Of a DNA stretch of 64,000 nucleotides, positions 1 to 8,642 are shown piece by piece (positions within the stretch are counted from its first letter, which is position 1; the number at the start of each line of letters is the position of its first letter). The DNA is from Rhizobium album. GTDB taxonomy: Bacteria > Pseudomonadota > Alphaproteobacteria > Rhizobiales > Rhizobiaceae. The notes under the pieces are model-generated. The model was not told where the DNA came from. It made no database searches and saw nothing but the letters and a program-made list of their open reading frames with translations. A program made the translations under genes and the position numbers. The DNA lies in the NCBI RefSeq assembly GCF_003122325.1, contig NZ_QFBC01000015.1, positions 62,001 through 126,000 of the forward strand, given 5' to 3'.

Positions 1-367
1 CTTCACGCCGCCGCCGCGCGCCCTGGCAATCGCAGCCGCCCAGCCGGCTTCGTTCCACATCCACACCGACAAGGCAATGGCAGACGTGACGATCAGCCCG
101 GGCCGAACGGGGCCGGTCACCGTCTCCGCTATCGTCATGACCACGGATTTTGGCGCACTCGACGCCAAGAACGTCTCTTTCGTCTTCTCCAACCCGGCGG
201 CGGGCGTGGAGCCGATCCGGCGCAAGGCATTCAAGCCGGGCGACGGGACATGGCAGGTCGACGGCCTCGTTCTTCCCTTGCCGGGCACTTGGACAGTTCG
301 CCTCGATGTGCTGATCAGCGATTACGAACTGGCTCGCCTGCAAGGCGAAATCGCCATCCGGCCATGA
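1..367 (+). CDS. CopC/CopD-like copper resistance protein, C-terminal end (5' truncated)
   Basis: An open frame enters from the left edge in frame 2 and ends at TGA 367, leaving about 121 residues. The sequence starts FTPPPRAL, continues HIHTDKAMADV and then forms a small beta-rich domain ending in GTWTVRLDVLISDYE. This resembles the periplasmic C-terminal (YtkA-like) domain that follows the membrane part of CopC-CopD fusion proteins in rhizobia. Those proteins act in copper handling at the inner membrane. The catalytic or metal-binding N-terminal parts lie outside the window, so the name rests on the tail alone. An internal ATG at 77 is not needed as a start, because the frame is open upstream of it. 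Confidence 0.65.
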   Translation, partial: FTPPPRALAIAAAQPASFHIHTDKAMADVTISPGRTGPVTVSAIVMTTDFGALDAKNVSFVFSNPAAGVEPIRRKAFKPGDGTWQVDGLVLPLPGTWTVRLDVLISDYELARLQGEIAIRP

Positions 368-507
368 TCCGGCTGGCGCTCGCGCGGCGCGACCGGTCGC
401 GATCGAGGCCGCCGGCTTCACGGGGAAGTGAAACTCTTTGAAGGGTTTTGCCTTTTCCTGGTCGTGGCTGTCATGCAGTCTCCGGCAATGCGGCAAAGGA
501 TCGACAG

Positions 508-1662
508 ATGACGAGAGGTTTATGGCGCAAGCATGCCTTGCTGGCGGTGTTCGGCATGGGTATCGCCGACAGTGCGGCGGCGGAAAGCATCAATGCGGGT
601 GAACGTGGTTATACGCAATCCGTCCCCTTCGAAGCCCGCACCGTTGCGGAGTTCGACACGCCATGGGCGATTGCCTTCCTTCCCGACGGGCGCATGCTGA
701 TCACCGAGAAGCCCGGCCGGATCTTCCTCGTTTCGGCTTCCGGCGGAAAGACGGAGGTCGAGGGCGTGCCGGAGGTCGCCGCGTCGGGACAGAACGGCCT
801 GCTCGATATCGCCGCGGCGCCGACATTTGCCGAGGACCGGACGATCTATTTCACCTTCTCCGAGCCGGGTTCGGGCGGCAGCAGCCTCGCGCTGGCAAAA
901 GCCAGGCTGGGGATTTCGGGTCCTTCGGCAAAGCTCGAAGACCTCGCGATCATCTGGCGACAGGCCCCGAAGGGCCGCGGCGGCCAACCCGGCGGCATCA
1001 TCGAATTCGCACCGGATGGACAGCATCTTTTCCTGACCTCCGGTGACCGCATGCGGCCGAAGACGGCGCAGGATCCGGAACAGGCGCTCGGCAAGGTCCT
1101 GCGCCTCAATCTCGACGGGACGACGCCCGAGGACAATCCCCTGGTTTCGGCGGGCGGCGTGCAGGCGCAGACCTGGACGAGCGGGCACCGAAATCCCTAC
1201 GGATTGGCCTTCGCCCCGGACGGGAAGCTGTGGCTGCACGAAATGGGGCCGCGCGGCGGCGATGAACTCAATCTTGTCGTCGCCGGGCAGAATTACGGCT
1301 GGCCGCTGGTTTCGAACGGCGACAATTACAGCGGCAGTCGCATTCCCCGGCATTCGACCCGGCCGGAATTCACCCCGCCCGCTCTGTACTGGAACCCGGT
1401 GATCGCGCCGGCCGGGCTTGTCTTCTATGATGGCGGCCTGTTCCCACAATGGCAAGGCTCCGCCTTGATCGGCGGCCTCGCTTCGACGGCGTTGCTGCGC
1501 ATCACCTTCGATGCCGACGGCAACGCCGATGAGGCGGAGCGCTGGAACATGGATGCGCGCATCCGCGATGTCGCGGTGGCGCCGGACGGTTCGGTCTGGG
1601 TGATCGAAGACGACAATCCCGGTCGGCTGAGGCGCCTGACGCCGAACGCCATCGCCAACTGA
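508..1662 (+). CDS. PQQ-dependent sugar dehydrogenase, soluble periplasmic (YliI/Asd-like)
   Basis: This 384-residue protein matches the glucose/sorbosone dehydrogenase family, six-bladed propellers that oxidise aldose sugars with PQQ in the periplasm. Visible marks are FDTPWAIAFLPDGRMLITEKPGRI near the N-terminus (blade 1, read in two parts), a GQNGLLDIA segment, SGHRNPYGLAF and HEMGPRGGDELN in the middle, and NYGWPLVSNGDNYSG. The last motifs are the usual PQQ and calcium region of this family. The start at ATG 508 gives a signal peptide (MTRGLWRKH, hydrophobic core, then AAAES) and has an AAGGA site 7 bases upstream. An earlier in-frame start at 448 would put non-signal-like sequence in front. 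It is followed by a convergent epimerase with only 22 bases between them. Confidence 0.85.
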   Translation: MTRGLWRKHALLAVFGMGIADSAAAESINAGERGYTQSVPFEARTVAEFDTPWAIAFLPDGRMLITEKPGRIFLVSASGGKTEVEGVPEVAASGQNGLLDIAAAPTFAEDRTIYFTFSEPGSGGSSLALAKARLGISGPSAKLEDLAIIWRQAPKGRGGQPGGIIEFAPDGQHLFLTSGDRMRPKTAQDPEQALGKVLRLNLDGTTPEDNPLVSAGGVQAQTWTSGHRNPYGLAFAPDGKLWLHEMGPRGGDELNLVVAGQNYGWPLVSNGDNYSGSRIPRHSTRPEFTPPALYWNPVIAPAGLVFYDGGLFPQWQGSALIGGLASTALLRITFDADGNADEAERWNMDARIRDVAVAPDGSVWVIEDDNPGRLRRLTPNAIAN

Positions 1663-1684
1663 CGGCCGCCCTTGGATGGCAGGC

Positions 1685-2647
1685 TCAGTCGAAGCGGCCT
1701 TCGCTCGCTTTCTGCCAGCGGTCGAAAGCAGCGGGCAGCCTGCCGGTCGGGGCGAAATCGTGCTGCTGCAGCCAGTCGGGCACGATGTCGGTGGAGCGCA
1801 CCAGCTTCATGACGCGATCGGGGTGAATGCCGAGCCCGAGCACCGAGAACGGCCGCAGCAGCGTCGCCGCCGCCGTTACCACGAAGCGCGGCAGCAGGAA
1901 GGTCTTCACGCCGGCAAACGGACCGGCTTTCATGGTCTCGACGATCTGTTCCAGCGTGTAACGGTCCGGATAGCAGCCGTTGAACAGGATCGAGCGCTCG
2001 TCAAGGCTGCGGGCGTAAAAGATCGCCTCGAGCAGGTCGTCGACGTAAAAGCACGCCTTGATCGTGTCCTTGCGGCCGGGATAGATGAAAAAACCCTTCT
2101 TCATCAGCTTGGCCAGGCGGGTGAAATTGCCGCCCTCGCCAGGGCCGAAGATCACGGCAGGACGGGCGATGACCAGCCGCCGGCCGGCATCCTCCTGCAT
2201 CCAGGCGCGGTGAATGCCCTCGGCCAGCCATTTCGACCAGCCATAGGCGGATTCGGGCGCGGGCGGGGAGGTTTCCGACTTGGTTTCTTCGCCGGGGCCG
2301 TAGACGGAAATCGAGCTGGTGAAGACGATGGTTTCGATGCCGCGCCGGCGCGCGAACGCGGTGACCTGGGTCGCGCCGGCGATATTGGTGTCGTAATATT
2401 CGGGATCGGGATGGCCGGGCGTGACGTGGACGGCGGCAAGATTGAAGATGGTGTCGATCTCGCCGTCGATCTCAAGGCCGCTGAGGTCGCGGACGTCGGC
2501 CTGGATATAGGTGACGCCGTCAAGCCGTTGCCGCGGCGGCCGGCGGTCGACACCGACCAGCGGCGTGACGCCATCGGCTTTCAGGCGTCGCAGCAGGTGG
2601 CTGCCGATGAAGCCGCTACTGCCGAAAACTATCGCTCCGGTCGTCAT
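1685..2647 (-). CDS. NAD(P)-dependent epimerase/dehydratase (extended SDR)
   Basis: A 320-residue extended short-chain dehydrogenase. The N-terminus carries the nucleotide-binding FGSSGFIGSHLLRRL loop (GxxGxxG). The active-site region has TSSISVYG followed by YGWSKWLAE, i.e. the catalytic Ser and YxxxK. Family members act on nucleotide sugars (epimerases, dehydratases, reductases). The substrate cannot be read here because there is no sugar-nucleotide or polysaccharide cluster next to it. It stands alone on the minus strand, convergent with the sugar dehydrogenase and divergent from ogt. Confidence 0.85.
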   Translation of the reverse strand: MTTGAIVFGSSGFIGSHLLRRLKADGVTPLVGVDRRPPRQRLDGVTYIQADVRDLSGLEIDGEIDTIFNLAAVHVTPGHPDPEYYDTNIAGATQVTAFARRRGIETIVFTSSISVYGPGEETKSETSPPAPESAYGWSKWLAEGIHRAWMQEDAGRRLVIARPAVIFGPGEGGNFTRLAKLMKKGFFIYPGRKDTIKACFYVDDLLEAIFYARSLDERSILFNGCYPDRYTLEQIVETMKAGPFAGVKTFLLPRFVVTAAATLLRPFSVLGLGIHPDRVMKLVRSTDIVPDWLQQHDFAPTGRLPAAFDRWQKASEGRFD

Positions 2648-2964
2648 TGGTGTCAGCGGCCCTCATGATCGGTGGACACTGCGAGGATCGCCCGGCGATG
2701 GCCGACCGCAGCCTGGATAGATGAAAACGAGCCGTGTGGCACAGCATAGAGATAGGATTTACAAGTATCCGATTAAAAAGACCTGAATATCCATGACGGG
2801 ACCTGAAGGTTGCCGTATGTGGATCGGATAGGCCCGGTCGTATGTCTCCGGTTCGGTTCGTCGAAATAAAACGGAGGAGGCCGGAATCGGGTGGCGTTGA
2901 ACCGGGCGCCGGGACAGCATTATCATCCATTATGAACATGCATCAAGCGTCAGGACATGCCGGG
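2648..2964. other. Divergent intergenic region, epimerase/ogt
   Basis: These 317 bases separate the start of the epimerase (minus) from the preferred start of ogt (plus) and must hold both promoters. The left half is locally AT-richer than its surroundings (about 2735-2800). I see no convincing dyad, repeat, riboswitch or RNA gene. Two earlier in-frame ATGs for ogt (2932 and 2938) lie inside its right end. Confidence 0.4.
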
Positions 2965-3450
2965 ATGACCCGTTTCTACACCATCGTGGCCTCGCCGGTC
3001 GGGGAATTAACGCTCGTAGCCGGCGAAAATGGGCTGGTGGCCGTGTTGTGGGAAAACGACAAGCCTGAACGCGTCCGCACCGGCGCCGTCGTCGAGGATG
3101 CGCGGCATCCGGTGCTGGTAGAGACGGCACGCCAGCTCGGCGAATATTTCGATGGCAGAAGGAGGGCGTTCGACCTGGCTCTCGATTTTGTCGGCACGCC
3201 CTTCCAGCGACAGGTCTGGGCGGCACTTCTGGCCATCCCTTATGGCGAGACGCGATCCTACGGTCAGCTTGCCGAAACGCTCGGCCGTCCCTCCGCGGCC
3301 CGCGCCGTCGGAGCGGCGAACGGCCGCAATCCGATATCGATCATCACGCCTTGCCACCGCCTGATCGGCGCGAATGGCGATCTGACGGGTTTTGCCGGCG
3401 GCTTGGACAACAAGCGGTTTCTGCTCGCCCTGGAAGCGGCGAGAGGCTGA
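2965..3450 (+). CDS. ogt: Methylated-DNA--protein-cysteine methyltransferase
   Basis: A 161-residue suicide repair protein that transfers the alkyl group from O6-alkylguanine or O4-alkylthymine in DNA to its own cysteine. The active site reads ITPCHRLIG, with the PCHR cysteine. GTPFQRQVWAAL precedes the helix-turn-helix, and the arginine finger stretch SAARAVGAANGRNP is present. The length matches Ogt proteins without an Ada domain. I chose ATG 2965 because AGGA lies 9 bases upstream and MTRFYTIVASPVGEL aligns with the normal Ogt N-terminus. ATG 2932 would add 11 residues of low-quality sequence. Confidence 0.92.
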   Translation: MTRFYTIVASPVGELTLVAGENGLVAVLWENDKPERVRTGAVVEDARHPVLVETARQLGEYFDGRRRAFDLALDFVGTPFQRQVWAALLAIPYGETRSYGQLAETLGRPSAARAVGAANGRNPISIITPCHRLIGANGDLTGFAGGLDNKRFLLALEAARG

Positions 3451-3600
3451 ACGGCGACCTGATTTCCGCGAGCCATCGATAGAGGCGGCTCGATGAATAT
3501 GGCTGCCGTCGATGCCACAGGCTGTACCTTAAAATCCTCACAATCCTGCCTGCGCCACCTGACCGGAGGCATTGCGTTCGACTGCGATCCGTCCTGTGAA

Positions 3601-3655
3601 ATGTTGAATTTGTGTGTATTGACAATTTCAACATAATCAACATAAATCCACATAA
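3601..3655 (+). promoter_or_regulatory. Promoter with tandem TCAACATAA repeats and a TTGAA/TTCAA dyad before the amidase operon
   Basis: TTGACA at 3619-3624 is followed, 16 bases later, by CATAAA (3641-3646), a plausible -35/-10 pair. The same stretch holds TCAACATAA at 3628-3636, again at 3637-3645, and a variant TCCACATAA at 3647-3655, i.e. three repeats in a row. ATGTTGAA at 3601-3608 is the inverted copy of TTCAACAT at 3627-3634. The repeats cover the spacer and -10, as expected for a repressor site. The DeoR-family gene at 10455 in the same operon is the obvious candidate regulator; that link is inference. Confidence 0.6.
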
Positions 3656-3661
3656 GTGGAG

Positions 3662-5140
3662 ATGACGCTCGTGGATTTTTCGGTTCTTGCGCTCAGGTCG
3701 GCAATTGCTTCAGGCAGCCTCACATCCGAGGCGCTGGTGCAGGAAAGCCTGGCGCGCATCAAACGATTGAACCCGGTCGTCAACGCCTTCAGCCAGGTCT
3801 ACGAAGAGCAGGCGCTGGAGGAAGCAAGGGCGTGCGACCGGGAGGCGGCGGAAGGCCGTTTTCGCGGTCCGCTTCACGGCATTCCCATGGGGGTCAAGGA
3901 CCTCTTCTTCACGGCGGGCCGCTTGTGCCAGCGCGGCTCCACCGCCTACAAAGATTTCGCTCCCAAGGCGACGGCGCCGATCGTCCAGCGGATGGTCGAT
4001 GCCGGTTCCATCATGATCGGCAAGACCACCACCACGGAGATGGGCTGGTCGGGTTCCGGCAATTCCGAATTCTACGGGCCGACACGCAATCCGTGGAATC
4101 CCGATCTGACCAGCGGCGGTTCAAGCTCGGGATCGGCCGCGGCGCTTGCGGCGCGCATGGTGCCCTTTACGCTCGGTTCCGATGGCGGCGGTTCGGTGCG
4201 GATTCCGGCAGCCTTCTGCGGTGTCTTCGCCATGAAGGCGTCGCTGGGCCGCGTGCCGGCCTGGCCCTGGAGCGCGACGGAAATGTTGTCGCATGCCGGG
4301 CCGATGAGCCTTTCCGCCCGCGACAGCGCGCTGTTGTTCAATATCGTCAAGGGGCCGGACCCGCGCGACCACCAGTCGCTGCCGGATGACGGCGCCGATT
4401 ATACCGAGACCCACCTGCCGAAATCCCTGCGTATCGGTTTTGCGCCGAGCCTGTTCGGCTTCGATGTCGCGCCCGAAATCGGCCGCGTCGTGCGCGATGC
4501 CGTCGATGTCCTCGCTGCGGCGCTGGCGGTCGATATTCGCCCGGTTTCTCCCGGTTGGTCCGATCCGATCGGCATTTTCGAAACCCTTTGGGTGGCGGGT
4601 CGTGGCGTGGCCTATGGCGCGCAATCGGACCTTTCCAAATTCGGCAGCGGTTTCCGCGGTCTGGTCGAAGCCTCGGCGCAATACGATCTGGCCGCCTATC
4701 TTGCGGCGGTGAAAGCGCGGGCGGAATTTGCCGGCAGCATCCATGCGCTGTTCGAAGACGTCGACCTGCTGCTGTTGCCGACGGTGCCCGTAGAGCCGTT
4801 TGCCGCCGACCGCGAAGCACCGGAAGGTTTTGTGTCGCCGTCGCAGGTGCTCGCCTGGACAGGCTGGACACCCTTTACCTATCCCTTCAACCTGTCGGGC
4901 AATCCGGCCGCATCGCTGCCCTGCGGGCTGACGGCGAACGGCCTTCCGGTCGGCCTGCAGGTCGTCGGCCGCCGCCACGCCGATGCGCTTGTCATGGCGT
5001 TTTGCCAGCAGGCCGAAAACCACATTTTCAACAATAAAATACCTCCGCTTGCCGTTGCTGGTGGCAAAGCGGGGTGGGGAACACCCAGCAACCCAACTGC
5101 GGAGATAACGTCATGGAATTCAACAGGAGAGCATTTTTAA
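3662..5140 (+). CDS. Amidase signature-family amidohydrolase
   Basis: A 492-residue amidase that hydrolyses C-N amide bonds with a Ser-cisSer-Lys triad. The lysine is in GVKDLFF (about residue 79), the glycine/serine-rich signature GGSSSGSAAALAA lies at about 152-164, and the nucleophile Ser is in SDGGGSVRIPA (about 178). The substrate is unknown. Its position as first gene of a peptide-type ABC operon suggests that it processes the imported compound. Start choice: GTG 3656, ATG 3662 and GTG 3671 are all in frame. GGAG at 3658-3661 is best spaced for GTG 3671, so the true N-terminus may be nine bases later. The last 28 bases overlap the start of the binding-protein gene, and the final ~30 residues look unlike the family. 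Confidence 0.88.
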   Translation: MTLVDFSVLALRSAIASGSLTSEALVQESLARIKRLNPVVNAFSQVYEEQALEEARACDREAAEGRFRGPLHGIPMGVKDLFFTAGRLCQRGSTAYKDFAPKATAPIVQRMVDAGSIMIGKTTTTEMGWSGSGNSEFYGPTRNPWNPDLTSGGSSSGSAAALAARMVPFTLGSDGGGSVRIPAAFCGVFAMKASLGRVPAWPWSATEMLSHAGPMSLSARDSALLFNIVKGPDPRDHQSLPDDGADYTETHLPKSLRIGFAPSLFGFDVAPEIGRVVRDAVDVLAAALAVDIRPVSPGWSDPIGIFETLWVAGRGVAYGAQSDLSKFGSGFRGLVEASAQYDLAAYLAAVKARAEFAGSIHALFEDVDLLLLPTVPVEPFAADREAPEGFVSPSQVLAWTGWTPFTYPFNLSGNPAASLPCGLTANGLPVGLQVVGRRHADALVMAFCQQAENHIFNNKIPPLAVAGGKAGWGTPSNPTAEITSWNSTGEHF

Positions 5141-6678
5141 AGAGTTCGGCCCTTGCCGGCGTTGCCGTCGGTCTGCCGGTCCTCAATACCGCATTTTTCG
5201 TCGATCCCGCCCATGCCGCCGACGGCAAGGCGCTCAACTTCATGTCGGCGGAAAACCTGACCGGCAACTGGGACCCGTCGTCCCACACGACGCTTGCCCA
5301 GATCAACCTGGAAAGTTTCGTCTTCGGCTACCTGACACGCGCACCGATGCGGCCGGACAATCCGGACGAACTGGTGATGGAACTCGCGACCGAGATGAAG
5401 CTCATCGACGAGCACACGCTCGAGTTCAAGCTGCGGGAAGGCGTCACCTTCCACGACGGCAAGCCGTTTACCGCCGAAGACGTCAAGGCGACCTTCGAAT
5501 ATGCCAGCCAGCCAGACCGACCGGCCGCCTGGTATCCCGGCACCTGCGAGGTCGAGGTGGTCAGCGATCACGTCGCCCGCATCAAGACCGACAAGGGCGG
5601 TTATCCCGCCAGCCTCTTCTGGTTCCTCTCGGCCTTCCTGCCGATCATGTCGGCCAAGGACGTCGCCGATCCGAAGACGCTGTCGGCCCGCCCGAACGGC
5701 ACCGGCGCCTTCAAGTTCGTACGCCAGGACGGCAACACCACCGTGCTTGAAGCCTTCGACGGCTTCTACCTCGGCAAGCCGACCCTTCCCGGCATCAACT
5801 TCAACTTCGTCGGCGATGCCACGACCCGCACGCTCGCTTTGCTGAACGGCGAGGCGGACCTGATCGAGCGCCTGGAGGCCGAACAGGTCCAGTCGATCGA
5901 GGAGGCCGGCGGCTTCAAGCTCAACAAGGCTGTTTCTGTCGAAAACAAGTACCTTTGGTTCCGTTGCTCCAAGGCGCCGTTCAACGATCCGCGCCTGCGC
6001 AAGGCGGCCGCCCATGCCATCGACCGCACCGTGCTGCTCGATATCCTCGGTGTTTCCGGCCATGCGTCGAAAGCCTGGATCTCGCCGGTGAAATTCGGTT
6101 ACGTCGATACGCCGAACTATCCGGAATTCAATCCGGAAGAGTGCCAGCGGCTGCTGGCGGAAGCCGGTTTCCCCAAGGGCGAGGGCCTTCCGGAACTGGA
6201 ATACATCACCTCGGTCGGCTTCTATCCGAAGACGAAGGAGTACGGTGAAGTCATCGCCGCCATGCTGCAGGAACAGGGTTTCCCGGTGAAACTCAACGTC
6301 ATGGAAGTCGCGGCCTGGAACGAACGGCTCTACGACCGGCCGGGCGGCGGGCCGGGCCACATGATCGACTGCGGCTGGTCGACCGGTTCGCCGGAACCGG
6401 ATCTCGTCTTGCGCACCCACTTCCACTCCAGCTCGAAACGCATCTGCGGTATCGAGGACAAGGATCTCGATGCGGTGCTCGACAAGGAGCGCAACACGCT
6501 CGATCCTGCAGCCCGCAAGGCGGTGATCCAGAACGAAGTCATGCCGATGCTGGCGGAGAAGGTGCCATCGCTGTCCCTGTTCACCTCGGTGTTCATCCAC
6601 GCGATGCGCAACGGGTTGGACGGCATGTACTTCTATCCGAACGGCATGATGGACGCCAACAAGGCAACCCTGGCCTGA
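5113..6678 (+). CDS. ABC transporter substrate-binding protein, family 5 (peptide/nickel type)
   Basis: A 521-residue periplasmic binding protein of the SBP_bac_5 family, which delivers peptides or other organic solutes to DppBC-type permeases. The N-terminus MEFNRRAFLKSSALAGVAVG has a Tat-like NRRAFLK motif and a hydrophobic core, followed by AHAADG as cleavage site. Family marks are FHDGKPFTAEDVKATFE and the DPRLRKAAAHAIDR stretch. The start at ATG 5113 has GGAG at 5101-5104. An in-frame ATG at 5074 would spoil the signal peptide. The gene lies between the amidase and two permeases and is followed by a strong hairpin. Confidence 0.9.
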   Translation: MEFNRRAFLKSSALAGVAVGLPVLNTAFFVDPAHAADGKALNFMSAENLTGNWDPSSHTTLAQINLESFVFGYLTRAPMRPDNPDELVMELATEMKLIDEHTLEFKLREGVTFHDGKPFTAEDVKATFEYASQPDRPAAWYPGTCEVEVVSDHVARIKTDKGGYPASLFWFLSAFLPIMSAKDVADPKTLSARPNGTGAFKFVRQDGNTTVLEAFDGFYLGKPTLPGINFNFVGDATTRTLALLNGEADLIERLEAEQVQSIEEAGGFKLNKAVSVENKYLWFRCSKAPFNDPRLRKAAAHAIDRTVLLDILGVSGHASKAWISPVKFGYVDTPNYPEFNPEECQRLLAEAGFPKGEGLPELEYITSVGFYPKTKEYGEVIAAMLQEQGFPVKLNVMEVAAWNERLYDRPGGGPGHMIDCGWSTGSPEPDLVLRTHFHSSSKRICGIEDKDLDAVLDKERNTLDPAARKAVIQNEVMPMLAEKVPSLSLFTSVFIHAMRNGLDGMYFYPNGMMDANKATLA

Positions 6679-6686
6679 TGGCTCAT

Positions 6687-6713
6687 TGCGGCCGCCGGAA
6701 GACGGCGGCCGCA
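6687..6713 (+). other. Intercistronic hairpin after the peptide binding-protein gene
   Basis: The arms TGCGGCCGCC (6687-6696) and GGCGGCCGCA (6704-6713) pair perfectly over 10 bp with a 7-base loop. There is no T-run after it, and the permease gene starts 30 bases later, so it is not a normal terminator. Such hairpins between a binding-protein gene and its permease genes commonly protect the upstream mRNA from 3' decay, giving more binding protein than membrane parts. That role is inferred. Confidence 0.6.
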
Positions 6714-6742
6714 TCGGTTCCGGTCGGCATAAGGGGAGACGG

Positions 6743-7723
6743 ATGTTCGTCCTGTCGTTTTTGCTGAGACGGCTCCTGCAGGGGAGCCTGATCATCCTGC
6801 TCGTTACCTTCATCATCTTCACGCTGCTGCGGGTGGTGCCGGGCGATCCGGCGCGCCTGATCGTCGGCGGCATGGCGCCGGACGAGGTGGTTGCCGTGAA
6901 GGCGAAGGAACTCGGCCTCGACCGGCCGATCCCGGTCCAGTTCGTCTCCTATCTCGGCACGCTGGCGACCGGCGATCTCGGCACCTCCTTCGTCCGGCCG
7001 AAAAGCGGCGCCAGCCTCGGCGGCGCGGCCTTCGACGACCAGACCCGGGAGGAACGCGCCAAGGTGCTCGACCTCATCCTCGCCACCTTGCCGATGACGC
7101 TGCAGCTGGCCATGGTGGCGCTGGTCATCGCCTTGCTGGTCGCCGTGCCGCTCGGCACTGCGGGCGGCCTCTATCCCGGCCGCTGGCCCGACAAGCTGGC
7201 GCTGGCTTTGGGATCGCTGTGCGTCTCGACGCCGAATTTCTGGCTCGGCATCGTGTTGACGCTGTTTCTTTCGGTGAAGTTGAAATTTCTGCCGGCCATC
7301 GGCTATCGCGGCTTCAGCTACACCATCCTGCCGGCCATCGTGCTGGCGGTGGAAATCGTACCCTTCATCCTGCGCACCCTCACCGTTTCCGTGGCGCAGG
7401 TGATGCGCGAGGAATTCATCCAGCTGGCGCCGATCCGGGGCTTGAGCCGCAGCCGGACGATCTTTTCGCATGCGCTTGGCAATTCGGCGATCCCGCTGAT
7501 CAACCTGCTCGGTGTGCAGCTCGGCATGCTGCTCGGCGGCGTGCTCGTCATCGAGTTCATCTTCGACTATCCCGGCCTCGGATTGCTCACCATCAATGCC
7601 GTGCTGCAGCGCGACTTCCCGCTGATCCAGGGCATAGCCATCTTCATTTCCGTCATGTTCGTGGCGATCAACATCCTGGTGGACCTGATCGCGATGACCA
7701 TCGATCCGAGACTGGAGTACTGA
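6743..7723 (+). CDS. Peptide-type ABC transporter permease (DppB-like)
   Basis: A 326-residue inner-membrane permease. The N-terminus FLLRRLLQGSLIILLVTFIIF with RVVPGDPA is typical of DppB/OppB subunits. The EAA-like coupling region (REEFIQLAPIRGLSRSRTIFSHAL, read in two parts) lies around residues 225-250. It ends with TIDPRLEY, as DppB proteins usually do. ATG 6743 has AAGGGGAG upstream. The stop is one base from the GTG of the next permease. It forms the channel together with the next gene product. Confidence 0.92.
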   Translation: MFVLSFLLRRLLQGSLIILLVTFIIFTLLRVVPGDPARLIVGGMAPDEVVAVKAKELGLDRPIPVQFVSYLGTLATGDLGTSFVRPKSGASLGGAAFDDQTREERAKVLDLILATLPMTLQLAMVALVIALLVAVPLGTAGGLYPGRWPDKLALALGSLCVSTPNFWLGIVLTLFLSVKLKFLPAIGYRGFSYTILPAIVLAVEIVPFILRTLTVSVAQVMREEFIQLAPIRGLSRSRTIFSHALGNSAIPLINLLGVQLGMLLGGVLVIEFIFDYPGLGLLTINAVLQRDFPLIQGIAIFISVMFVAINILVDLIAMTIDPRLEY

Positions 7724-7724
7724 C

Positions 7725-8642
7725 GTGACCGATATCGTCCGAGAGAACGCCGTCCCGCCCGCCGCCGTCAAGCGCGGCGCCACGCCGACGCAGCGCATGC
7801 TGCAGATCGCCTTTGCCCGCAGCGATTTCCGCATCGGCCTGATCGGTTTCGGCTTACTTGTCGGCCTGGCGATCCTCCTGCCGCTGGTCAGTTCCATCGA
7901 CCCGGTGAAGATCGCCTACAGTTCCAAGCTGCTGCCGCCCTTCCCGGCGGAAGGGTGGAAATGGCCCTACCTGCTCGGCACCGACCAGCTCGGCCGCGAC
8001 GTGCTGATGCGCTGTCTCGTCGGCCTGCGTTATTCGCTGCTGATCGGCGTCACCACCGTGGTGCTGATGTTCATCGTCGGCTGCAGCCTCGGCCTTTATG
8101 CCGGTTTTCGCGGCGGCTGGGCGGATGCGGTGATTATGCGGCTGACCGATGCGCAGCTGTCGATCCCTATGATCATCCTCGCCATCACCATTCTCGGCGT
8201 CTCCCGGCCGACGGTGCCGGCGATCATCCTCGTGCTCGGCCTGTCCGGCTGGCCGCTGTATGCCCGTGTCGCCCGCTCCGTTGCCCTGGGCGAGCGCAAT
8301 CGCGGTTACGTGCTCGGCGAACGGGTGCTCGGCGCTTCGGACCTGCGCATCATGCTGCTGTTCGTCGCCCCCGTGGTGCTGCCCCCGATCGCCTTCGTCG
8401 CCGTGCTGGATATCGCCCGCATGATGATCTTCGAATCCATCCTCGGGTTCCTCGGCCTCGGCGTGCAGCCGCCGACGCCGACCTTCGGCAACGTCATCGC
8501 CGATGCGCGGAAATATTTGCTCAACGCCTGGTGGATCGCCACCATGCCCGGCCTGTTCATGCTGGTTTCGCTCACCTGTCTCAACCTGATGGGTTCGGCG
8601 CTGGAGCGTGCCCGCAACGCGGTGCTGAGAGGAGAGGCGTGA
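7725..8642 (+). CDS. Peptide-type ABC transporter permease (DppC-like)
   Basis: A 305-residue DppC/OppC-type subunit with an N-terminal extension before the first membrane segment. It has LLGTDQLGRDVLMRCLVGLRYSL, split here as LLGTDQLGRDV and RCLVGLRYSL, which is the family hallmark. LGVQPPTPTFGNVIADARK lies near the C-terminus. The start is GTG 7725, with CTGGAG in the end of the preceding gene as ribosome-binding site. The stop overlaps the ATG of the ATPase gene (TGATG), indicating translational coupling. Confidence 0.92.
   Translation: MTDIVRENAVPPAAVKRGATPTQRMLQIAFARSDFRIGLIGFGLLVGLAILLPLVSSIDPVKIAYSSKLLPPFPAEGWKWPYLLGTDQLGRDVLMRCLVGLRYSLLIGVTTVVLMFIVGCSLGLYAGFRGGWADAVIMRLTDAQLSIPMIILAITILGVSRPTVPAIILVLGLSGWPLYARVARSVALGERNRGYVLGERVLGASDLRIMLLFVAPVVLPPIAFVAVLDIARMMIFESILGFLGLGVQPPTPTFGNVIADARKYLLNAWWIATMPGLFMLVSLTCLNLMGSALERARNAVLRGEA

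Noticed and set aside
7955-8641. N-terminal extension of the ABC ATPase
   Set aside because: The frame stays open upstream but is Arg/Pro-rich and lies inside the DppC-like gene; the true start is ATG 8642 with TGATG coupling.
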